From: Gammaproteobacteria bacterium
Lineage (GTDB): Bacteria; Pseudomonadota; Gammaproteobacteria; Steroidobacterales; Steroidobacteraceae
Direction: 5' to 3'
DNA: 5,227 bases
Assembly (NCBI GenBank): GCA_028293725.1
Contig: JAQGOE010000347.1
Span: forward strand, 1 to 5,227
Part shown: positions 1 to 5,227 of the stretch, one piece after another
Layout of the letters: each line of letters begins with the position of its first letter
How positions within the stretch are numbered: the first letter of the stretch is position 1
The notes under the pieces: generated by a model
What the model was told of the DNA's origin: nothing
Seen by the model: the letters and a program-made list of their open reading frames with translations, nothing else
Databases searched by the model: none
Translations under genes and position numbers: made by a program

Positions 1-117
1 ACGCCAGTTGTTGAGGTAGGAGTCGGAAACCCAGCCAAATCCGTCCGATGTGACGAGTGACGGGATGACACCTTTCAGGCGCGTCTGCACTCTCGCGTGC
101 GTCGCTCGCTCGATCAT
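1..117 (-). CDS. Unrecognised partial ORF at left edge (39 codons visible)
   Basis: A minus-strand frame opens with ATG at 117-115 and runs to the window edge without a stop. It ends in a segment that looks like real protein: SDGFGWVSDSYLNNWR, with spaced aromatic residues and the run RLKGVIPSLVTSDG before it. An in-frame TAG lies at 150-148, so the frame is open for only 49 codons in view, and ATG 117 is the only conventional start in it. I see no Shine-Dalgarno before it (the upstream bases are ACGGGCACGGTCG). The start may therefore be wrong, or this may be the inner part of a gene whose 5' end is decayed. It begins 81 bp after the RloB-like stop in the same orientation, so it could be a third gene of that cassette. 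I do not recognise the family and assign no function. Confidence 0.4.
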   Translation of the reverse strand, partial: MIERATHARVQTRLKGVIPSLVTSDGFGWVSDSYLNNWR

Positions 118-198
118 CGACCGTGCCCGTATTAGTGCGTTGGACCCCTACAGAGACTCCGCCGCCGTCATCGAGGCGTCGGATCTTGACTATTGAGT

Positions 199-768
199 TC
201 AGATATAACCGATATCGGCCAGAAACGACGCCAGTTCTTGCTCCACTTCCAGCATCTGTACGATCTGGGCATGACTGATCTTTGTGGCGAGTCTCGCTGC
301 TGGCATGCCCTTGACGTAGTCCGGCCACCGCCGGCGCAACTCCTGCAGGGCGTGCGAGGACGTAGGCGGTCGTAGGTCTCTACATCCGTCGAGGTGCCGA
401 AGTAGCAGGGCCTCGTGGCAAGGCTCTTGCCAGAGGAGTCTTAACTTCGTCGCCGCGACGATGGCCGGTATACGCGCGTCGCGTGCCGGAGCCTGCCCAC
501 GTCGATCGGCGTCCAGCAGCACGGCGCGATGAATGTAGGGTGCCTCACGCTTGCGCTCACCCTCCGAAATGCGGCGCGCAGCCAGTTCAATCAGTGCCAA
601 CGGATCGCCACCGCCCGGCTTTAGAAGCACAATGTCCAAGTGCACATCCCGGCGCCGACTCTCAAGTAGACGATTGATGAGCGCGCCATAACCGCGTTCA
701 CTTTCGCCTTCACAGCCCAGGAAGACGCGACGACGTTGCGCAATGAGCGGCCGGCGCGAGCGCTTCAT
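199..768 (-). CDS. rloB: RloB-like TOPRIM-fold protein (putative nuclease of a conflict/defence pair)
   Basis: 189 residues, close to the usual length of RloB-like proteins (about 200). Family hallmarks are visible. After a basic N-terminus comes the TOPRIM first-strand motif CEGESE (residues 19-24, Glu20 the expected acidic residue), followed by GYGALINRLL. The DxD motif is VLLDADRRG (Asp86, Asp88). Then come QEPCHEALLLRH (residues 114-125), matching the family's Pro-Cys-x-Glu plus His block, and a Tyr-x-Lys at 151-153. In TOPRIM proteins these acidic residues coordinate Mg2+ for phosphodiester chemistry, so nuclease activity is the inferred role; the target is unknown. The ATG overlaps the ATPase stop (ATGA at 768-765), and no independent Shine-Dalgarno is evident, which points to translational coupling and joint function. 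RloB was named for restriction-linked orfs in Campylobacter; no restriction-modification gene is visible here. The family call is firm and the function is inferred. Confidence 0.85.
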   Translation of the reverse strand: MKRSRRPLIAQRRRVFLGCEGESERGYGALINRLLESRRRDVHLDIVLLKPGGGDPLALIELAARRISEGERKREAPYIHRAVLLDADRRGQAPARDARIPAIVAATKLRLLWQEPCHEALLLRHLDGCRDLRPPTSSHALQELRRRWPDYVKGMPAARLATKISHAQIVQMLEVEQELASFLADIGYI

Positions 769-1985
769 CCCAGATGCGGCACGGCACCGTACACACCGCC
801 CAAGTATTTGCGATAGTAGTTATCGTTGCGCCGTACCGCTTGTACGTCGCGTAGCCCATAAATTGTCGTTCGACCGCGATCATCCTTTTCGCAGAACAAG
901 ATCTCTTCCTTGACCAATTCCTCCAGCAACGAGGCGTTGTTGCAGGTCATCCAGAGCTGGGCGTCGAAGGGGTTTCGATCCGGGTCATGAAACCACCGCA
1001 CCAATTCCGGTAACACCAGCGGGTGAATCGCAAGGTCCAATTCATCGATAGCGGCGATGCCTCCCGATTCCAGCGCTTGGATGAGCAGCGGGAAGGTCCT
1101 GACAAAGAGCCTGGTGCCGTGACTCTCGTACTGGACGTGCAGCGGGCCGGCCAGGCCTTCGTGCTCGAACAATGCCAAGGGGCCATTGGGCCCCGCTTGA
1201 ATCCTCATGCCGCGGACGCCGAGATCGATCCGCTCAATGTCGCGATTGAGCAGCTCCAGCAGTTTTGGATTAGCCGCATAGTGTCGCGCGATGGCATCGT
1301 CATTGAACTCCTGCTTCTCTATCAGAATGTTGGAGGAGACAAGGCCAGCAGTACGCCACAGCAGTGTCGACAGGGGATGTTTGAGCTGGGTCAGCGTTGA
1401 AATAACACTGGCATTCGGACGCAGAACTTTCTCCAGCGCCTGTCGATACCCGACCAAATCGAAATCTTTGCCGGCACTCACGGTTCCCGCTTCATTTCGC
1501 TCAAACAAGCGAACCTGGCGCCCGGCATCCGGCGGCCAATATTTCAACGTTTCTTTGATCACCCGGGTCGGCTGGCCTGCAGGACCACCCAAAGACACCT
1601 CATATGCGTAGCGGCACTGCGCGACGCCTGGCTCGGTTGCGCGCTTCAGATCGGCTGGCCCTGAAAAGTGAACGGCGAGATGGGTCGGCAGTTCGCGCGC
1701 TTGCTGGTCGTTGAAGCGCTGATACGGCATCCACGCTTCCGGCGCCGCACGGAAGCTGTCCCGCACAAACCAGGCGAGAAACGACAGCGCGCGCAGCACA
1801 TTGGATTTGCCCGAGGCATTCGCGCCAAAAAGCCCGATAACCTTGGGCGCACGCTCCGTAGCACCAGCCCACAGGGGAGCGATGCGCCCAGGCTCCTCCG
1901 GAGCATGACCCATCGCACGCAGGTCGATGACCTGAAGGTCACGGATGGAATAGAAGTTCGCAATTTCGAGTCGGTGTAGCATCAC
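765..1985 (-). CDS. rloA: AAA15/ABC-type ATPase, RloA-like, partner of the RloB-like protein
   Basis: A 406-residue ATPase of the COG1106 (AAA15, RloA) type. The N-terminus HRLEIANFYSIRDL is the family's first strand. The Walker A loop is GANASGKS (residues 54-61, Lys60). A signature-like ESHGT stands at 287-291. Walker B is AAIDELDLAIHP (Asp314, catalytic Glu315, then the D-loop and His-Pro). The C-terminus RNDNYYRKYLGGVYGAVPHL fits the family's ending. The middle (about 75-280) is the variable helical insertion. The place usually holding the H-switch (TTHN) reads MTCNNASLLE, with Cys348 instead of His. The start is GTG at 1985, directly followed by ATG at 1982, which is an equally possible start; neither has a strong Shine-Dalgarno. 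It is the first gene of a two-gene unit and overlaps the RloB-like gene by four bases. By analogy with PARIS and OLD systems it may act as the sensor or scaffold controlling the TOPRIM partner. Confidence 0.88.
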   Translation of the reverse strand: MMLHRLEIANFYSIRDLQVIDLRAMGHAPEEPGRIAPLWAGATERAPKVIGLFGANASGKSNVLRALSFLAWFVRDSFRAAPEAWMPYQRFNDQQARELPTHLAVHFSGPADLKRATEPGVAQCRYAYEVSLGGPAGQPTRVIKETLKYWPPDAGRQVRLFERNEAGTVSAGKDFDLVGYRQALEKVLRPNASVISTLTQLKHPLSTLLWRTAGLVSSNILIEKQEFNDDAIARHYAANPKLLELLNRDIERIDLGVRGMRIQAGPNGPLALFEHEGLAGPLHVQYESHGTRLFVRTFPLLIQALESGGIAAIDELDLAIHPLVLPELVRWFHDPDRNPFDAQLWMTCNNASLLEELVKEEILFCEKDDRGRTTIYGLRDVQAVRRNDNYYRKYLGGVYGAVPHLG

Positions 1986-2008
1986 TGAGCGCCAAAAAGC
2001 GATGGGTC

Positions 2009-2037
2009 AATCTATCATGAATGGCTGTATTTGACAA
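2009..2037 (-). promoter_or_regulatory. Putative sigma-70-type promoter for the ATPase/RloB pair
   Basis: On the minus strand, TTGTCA (2037-2032, five of six consensus bases) is separated by 17 bases from TAGATT (2014-2009, four of six). Transcription would begin near 2002, leaving an untranslated leader of roughly 17 bases before the GTG at 1985. The placement fits the first gene of the pair and the locally AT-rich sequence. This is a consensus match by eye only. Confidence 0.45.
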
Positions 2038-2039
2038 AT
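2029..2039. repeat. 11-bp palindrome overlapping the -35 box
   Basis: ATTTGACAAAT is a perfect inverted repeat of two 5-bp arms around one central base. It covers the proposed -35 box of the ATPase promoter, which is a suitable position for a repressor operator. It is short and AT-rich, so chance is a real alternative, and no regulator gene is present in the window. Confidence 0.25.
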
Positions 2040-2386
2040 TAATGCCGATTTTTGCTCTAGAGGCGGTTCAAGGCGTCGCTGAAACTCAAGATAAGGTGAA
2101 ATTCGCACGTCCACTGAAGCTCTCGGCAAGAGGGCCGTTCAACCCTTCGAGTGCGGCTTTGAGGGGGTGTCGAATAAAACCGGTAGTACCGTCGCCGACG
2201 ATACGCCGCACAGTGTTGTAATAATCGACCGAGCTCAGCGGCGGTACGGTCGCTCTTGTTAACTTCAGAGATCTCGGGGTTATCGCACAATCGACGGAAA
2301 GACTGATGCAGGCCGCGTTGGTAGCGATGGCGGCTGGGCGTCGCCGATGAGCCGAGTAACCGCTGTTAATCCTCGCGCACGCGCGC
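2040..2386. other. Intergenic stretch without a convincing gene; possible gene remnant
   Basis: About 350 bases between the stop of the GGDEF-EAL gene and the promoter of the ATPase gene. No RNA gene or clear terminator is recognised. One minus-strand frame, ending in a TGA at 2088-2086, has a protein-like tail (VDYYNTVRRIVGDGTTGF, then a HPLKAALEGLNGPL segment, roughly 2230-2090). Upstream the same frame is Arg/Ala-rich and runs into the end of the GGDEF-EAL gene, so it is not a credible intact gene. A competing frame (2290-2057) starts with ATG but has an unlikely Arg/Tyr-rich composition. I read the region as non-coding, or as the decayed tail of an inserted or ancestral gene. No flanking direct or inverted repeats were spotted. 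Confidence 0.4.
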
Positions 2387-4729
2387 TCAGGATGTCTCCG
2401 AGACCCCACGCCGCGCACCGATGTAGGTTACTTCGGTGGTCTGGGCACGCAGAAGTTGCGCGAACTCATCGGCCGGCAGAGGTCGCTTGAAATAGAAGCC
2501 CTGCAGCTCATCGCAGGCGTGGACCCTGAGGAACTCCGCTTGCTCGCGTGTTTCCACGCCTTGACCGACGACCGTCAAGCTCAGGGACTTGCCCATGGCG
2601 ATGATCGCACCGGCGAGGCCGGACTCCTTGGGGGTGCTGACGAGATCGCGTGTGATGCAGCGATCGATTTTGATCGTGTCCAGAGGAAAGCGCTGCAACA
2701 TCGCGAGTGAGGAATAGCCGGTACCAAAATCATCCACGGCAATGCGCACGCCGAGGCCCTTGAGCTGAGTCAGAATCCGCAACGTGTTCTCAACATCCTG
2801 GATGAGGAGCGACTCATTGAGCTCGATCTCGAGCAGCTGCGGGTCCATGCCGGTGCTCACCAGGATGGAGCTCACATCGGCCACCAGGTTTTCGTCACAG
2901 AACTGCGTGCTCGTCAGGTTCACGGCGATCGCGAGCGGCGGCAGGCCTTGCTGCTGCCACTCGATGCTTTGGCGACAGACGCTGTTGAGAACCCATTTCC
3001 CAATGGGGATGATGAGCCCCGTCTCCTCGGCAGTCGGAATGAACTGCATCGGGGAGATCATGCCGAGCTCCGGATGCTGCCACCGCAGGAGCGCCTCCAT
3101 GCCGGTGACGCGACCGGTCGTAATATCGCGCTTGGCTTGATAGTGGAGCAGAAACTCCTGCTGTTCGAGCGCGCGCCGGATGCTGGATTCGAGGGTGAGC
3201 CGCTCGAGTGAGTTGGCGTTGAGCTTCTCGGAGTAGAACTGGAAGTTGTTCTTGCCTTCGGCCTTGGCGTGATACATCGCGACGTCGGCATGCTTCTTCA
3301 GGGATTGTTCATCGAGACCGTCGTGCGGATAGGTGCTGATGCCGATGCTCGCCGTGACGCGAAATTCCTGTCCGATGAGGGTGAAGGGCTGGGCGGTGGC
3401 CGAAAGGATCTTCTGCGCGACATTCGCCGCGTGGGACTCATCGGCGAGATCGGGCATCAGCACGACGAACTCGTCTCCGCCGAGGCGCGCAACGGTATCG
3501 CTCTCGCGCACACAGGCCTTCAGGCGCGCGGCCACCTCCTTCAGCAAATCATCGCCCGCATCGTGGCCCAAGGTGTCGTTGATTTGCTTGAAGCGGTCGA
3601 GATCGAGCAGCGCCACGGCCATGCGCCGCTCGTAGCGACGCGCCTCATGGATGCTTTGACTCAGTAGCTTGCTGAAGAGGCTGCGGTTAGGCAGTCCCGT
3701 AAGGCCGTCGTGAAAGGCGAGATGTTCCATCTGCTCCGCATGCGCGATGCGCGACTCCTGAGCGGCACGACGGCTCTCGGCGAGCTCCGCGCTCAGTCTG
3801 CCGAGGAGCAGGGCCAGCAGTATGGTGAATGCGCTCGCCCCCGCTGCCCGGAGCCGGTAGATCCGCTGATGGCGTAGAACTTCCGCGAGTTGGTCCTGCT
3901 CGGAGATTCCGACGATGATCGACAGCGGGAGGCCAAAGAGCTCGCGCGCTGCCGTGTAGCGCTGCACATGATCCCAGGGGTTGATGACCAGAGTGACCTT
4001 GGCGTCCTCATCGGTTGCGCCGGTGGTCGCGGCCGCATAGTCCACCACCTCGCCACTCATGATAGAGGTGCCGGTGCGGCGCACACGAAACACGCCATCC
4101 GTTCCGAGGAGGCCAAGCACACCGTGCTCGCCCAGCACAGCCGCATCGTAGCTGCTGACAAAGTAGCTGGCCTGGACCGTCAAGGTAACGATGCCGACGA
4201 AGCTGCCCTGACCATCGAGCAGCGGCCGGCTGAACCGCAAGAGCCACTCGCCCGAGGCCGGATCGCTTCGCGGACGGTCCACGACCACCGCGTCATCGGC
4301 CTGTGCGGAATTGGCGCGGACGCGCTCGAAATGCTCTGCCAAGGGTATCTGTGCGCCCATCGAGCCCGAACTCGCCACGCGCGTACCCGTGCGATCCGTG
4401 ACGCTCACCGAAAACAACAACGGTCGGGGCAGCAGATCCTGGGCATTGAGCTCGTTGAATCCTTCCACGACGCCGCGGGACCGCGAGGCGTACTGAACGA
4501 GTTTGAGGGTGCGGTCGATGTCGCGCAGGACGCGTACCACCTGCGCCTCGTACGTGCCGAGTTGTTCGAGCGTGGAGGCGTATGCGGCGTGCTCCGACTG
4601 CGCCCGCTCGGAACGCGTCAGATTGAGCGTGAACAGCCAGAGAATGGCCAGGACCAGCGCCGCGATCGACGCAAACGCCAGCCGTGGCTGCGTTAGCCGG
4701 CCGAGTAGTTGCTGCAGAAGTGTTCGCAC
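2387..4729 (-). CDS. Membrane GGDEF-EAL cyclic-di-GMP protein with Cache/PDC-like periplasmic sensor
   Basis: 780 residues. TM1 is at about 18-36 and a periplasmic domain at about 37-290, resembling the Cache/PDC sensors of diguanylate cyclases (strands LLFSVSVTDRTG, FVGIVTLTVQASYF, GVLGLLGTDGVFRVRR). TM2 is at about 296-312 and a helical linker at 313-335. The GGDEF domain (about 336-500) has HDGLTGLPNR, the metal-binding Asp376, NDTLGHDAGD, an inhibitory-site RESD (408-411) and an intact GGDEF (417-421). The EAL domain (about 510-765) has EALLRW (545-550), Asn604, ELNES (636-640), DDFGTGYSS (666-674), KID (687-689) and QGF (743-745). The usual AEGVE motif reads GQGVE (722-726), so the expected catalytic Glu is Gln723; ELTE also reads ELNE and KIDRSF reads KIDRCI. 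Cyclase activity is likely, while phosphodiesterase activity is doubtful. The start is GTG with a weak CGGAA upstream, 12 bp after the binding-protein stop. Transmembrane topology puts the catalytic domains in the cytoplasm. Confidence 0.95.
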   Translation of the reverse strand: MRTLLQQLLGRLTQPRLAFASIAALVLAILWLFTLNLTRSERAQSEHAAYASTLEQLGTYEAQVVRVLRDIDRTLKLVQYASRSRGVVEGFNELNAQDLLPRPLLFSVSVTDRTGTRVASSGSMGAQIPLAEHFERVRANSAQADDAVVVDRPRSDPASGEWLLRFSRPLLDGQGSFVGIVTLTVQASYFVSSYDAAVLGEHGVLGLLGTDGVFRVRRTGTSIMSGEVVDYAAATTGATDEDAKVTLVINPWDHVQRYTAARELFGLPLSIIVGISEQDQLAEVLRHQRIYRLRAAGASAFTILLALLLGRLSAELAESRRAAQESRIAHAEQMEHLAFHDGLTGLPNRSLFSKLLSQSIHEARRYERRMAVALLDLDRFKQINDTLGHDAGDDLLKEVAARLKACVRESDTVARLGGDEFVVLMPDLADESHAANVAQKILSATAQPFTLIGQEFRVTASIGISTYPHDGLDEQSLKKHADVAMYHAKAEGKNNFQFYSEKLNANSLERLTLESSIRRALEQQEFLLHYQAKRDITTGRVTGMEALLRWQHPELGMISPMQFIPTAEETGLIIPIGKWVLNSVCRQSIEWQQQGLPPLAIAVNLTSTQFCDENLVADVSSILVSTGMDPQLLEIELNESLLIQDVENTLRILTQLKGLGVRIAVDDFGTGYSSLAMLQRFPLDTIKIDRCITRDLVSTPKESGLAGAIIAMGKSLSLTVVGQGVETREQAEFLRVHACDELQGFYFKRPLPADEFAQLLRAQTTEVTYIGARRGVSETS

Positions 4730-4741
4730 TGGAAAGTTCCG

Positions 4742-5158
4742 CTATTTCAACTCGAGAACAATCTTGACCGATGCATCGACCGAGCTCCGATCGACATAGC
4801 CGATGGCTTTGGGGTCCGCACCGACCGCCTTCACCACTAGCGCACTGGAGGCGAGCTCCCGAGGTGACTGTCCCCGACCGGTGAAGTCGAGCTTCGCCCA
4901 GATCGAGCGCACCTGCGCATCTGTTTTGCCTGTGACCTTGGCATAGAACTCAGTGCGAAGAGGGGACGGTTCTGCGGTATCGATCGGCTTTAAGTTCGCC
5001 GAGCGCCCCAGGTAAATTTGTGCAATATCACCAGCCGTTAGGTTCGAGGCGTTCCTGACACTGACAATGACGACCACATCAGCGTGCGCCGGCCTAAAGA
5101 AGAGCAGCGCCAACAAAGCGAACGGGAATACGGGTACGAGGGAGCCGGAGCGTGTCAT
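4742..5158 (-). CDS. Small secreted PstS-like periplasmic substrate-binding protein
   Basis: 138 residues. A Sec signal peptide (hydrophobic core about 8-21) ends in Ala-His-Ala, giving probable cleavage before Asp27 and a mature protein of about 112 residues. The mature part matches the short PstS/PBP-like family: DVVVIVS, NLTAGDIAQIYLG (39-51), SPLRTEFY (65-72), a Trp at 87, DFTGRGQSPREL (91-102) and AIGYVD (118-123). Full PstS proteins run over 300 residues, so this is a single-lobe-like form and not a frameshifted PstS: both ends are intact. No ABC permease or ATPase gene lies beside it. The partner genes are a beta-barrel protein upstream and a GGDEF-EAL protein 12 bp downstream, so a sensory role is more likely than transport. 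The ligand may be phosphate or another anion but cannot be read from sequence. The ATG at 5158 is supported by a good ribosome binding site. Confidence 0.85.
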   Translation of the reverse strand: MTRSGSLVPVFPFALLALLFFRPAHADVVVIVSVRNASNLTAGDIAQIYLGRSANLKPIDTAEPSPLRTEFYAKVTGKTDAQVRSIWAKLDFTGRGQSPRELASSALVVKAVGADPKAIGYVDRSSVDASVKIVLELK

Positions 5159-5163
5159 GAGCG

Positions 5164-5169
5164 CTCCTT
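5164..5169 (-). promoter_or_regulatory. Shine-Dalgarno AAGGAG of the binding-protein gene
   Basis: AAGGAG sits five bases before the ATG at 5158, and its first two bases belong to the TAA stop of the upstream barrel gene. It fixes the start of the binding protein and suggests translational coupling with the upstream gene. Confidence 0.8.
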
Positions 5170-5227
5170 AAAAGACCACGTCCATCGCGAGACTCAAGAC
5201 CATCACGGGCCTGGTGATCGGCGCGAA
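5168..5227 (-). CDS. C-terminal end of an outer-membrane beta-barrel (porin-like) protein, partial
   Basis: Nineteen codons and a TAA stop are visible; the rest lies beyond the right edge. The last residues, VMVLSLAMDVVF, alternate hydrophobic and other residues and end in Phe. That is the pattern of the final beta-strand of outer-membrane barrels, recognised by the Bam assembly machinery. No other stop interrupts the frame. The gene is 9 bp upstream of the binding-protein ATG in the same orientation, so it is probably cotranscribed and may lead the operon. The precise barrel family cannot be decided from so short a piece. Confidence 0.6.
   Translation of the reverse strand, partial: FAPITRPVMVLSLAMDVVF

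Noticed and set aside
209..218. 10-bp perfect palindrome CCGATATCGG
   Set aside because: It lies inside the RloB-like coding sequence near its end, is not repeated elsewhere in the window and is not placed as an operator or terminator; chance is sufficient.
1023..1400. 125-codon plus-strand open frame inside the ATPase gene
   Set aside because: It lies antisense to Walker B and the helical region of a well-supported gene, with no motif of its own.
2031..2036. Perfect TTGACA on the plus strand as a divergent promoter
   Set aside because: No acceptable -10 box follows at 16-18 bases (the sequence there is around GCTCTAG), and no plus-strand gene follows.
2181..2191. CGGTAGTACCG inverted repeat in the intergenic stretch
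   Set aside because: It is an isolated 11-bp palindrome with no nearby promoter elements and no second copy; there is too little to call an operator or transposon end.
2057..2290. 77-codon minus-strand frame starting with ATG in the intergenic stretch
   Set aside because: The Arg/Tyr/Ser-rich composition (AAYRRRRYYRFYSTPPQS) is unlike a folded protein, there is no ribosome binding site, and it conflicts with the more coding-like neighbouring frame.
2371..2391. GC-rich imperfect hairpin at the end of the GGDEF-EAL gene as a terminator
   Set aside because: The stem is interrupted, overlaps the stop codon and is not followed by a T-run on the minus strand.
3890..4696. 268-codon plus-strand open frame opposite the sensor domain of the GGDEF-EAL gene
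   Set aside because: It is a high-GC antisense shadow of a gene with clear domain motifs; its composition is rich in Arg, His and Ala and no family is recognisable.

Overview
The window reads as a high-GC Gram-negative proteobacterial chromosome, most likely a gammaproteobacterium. The Gram-negative call rests on three things: a porin-like C-terminus ending in Phe, a periplasmic binding protein with a Sec signal peptide, and a membrane GGDEF-EAL protein with a Cache/PDC-type periplasmic sensor. The finer taxonomic guess is weak. Every supported gene lies on the minus strand, so the order of transcription runs from the right end to the left end.

Right part (about 2387-5227): three tightly packed genes form an apparent operon. 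They are the last 19 codons of an outer-membrane beta-barrel protein, a small secreted PstS-like periplasmic binding protein, and a 780-residue membrane-bound GGDEF-EAL protein. The gaps are 9 and 12 bp, and the binding protein's Shine-Dalgarno overlaps the barrel gene's stop codon. My inference is an envelope-sensing module: the barrel admits or senses a solute, the small binding protein binds it, and the periplasmic sensor of the GGDEF-EAL protein turns that into a change in cyclic-di-GMP. The GGDEF half looks fully competent (GGDEF motif and RxxD inhibitory site intact). In the EAL half, the glutamate expected in the AEGVE motif is glutamine, so phosphodiesterase activity is doubtful.

Middle (1986-2386): about 400 bp without a convincing gene. 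It holds a plausible sigma-70-type promoter just upstream of the next gene pair, an 11-bp palindrome over its -35 box, and an unassigned stretch that may contain a gene remnant.

Left part (199-1985): a two-gene cassette overlapping by ATGA. It encodes an ABC/AAA15-type ATPase (RloA-like) followed by a RloB-like TOPRIM protein. This ATPase plus TOPRIM-nuclease architecture is shared with OLD-type, PARIS-type and RloAB accessory systems, so an anti-phage or other conflict role is the leading interpretation. The left edge (1-117) holds the first 39 codons of a possible third, unrecognised protein in the same orientation. This cassette is the best candidate for an undescribed system in the window. 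The families are known, but this pair's activity and trigger are not deducible from sequence alone.
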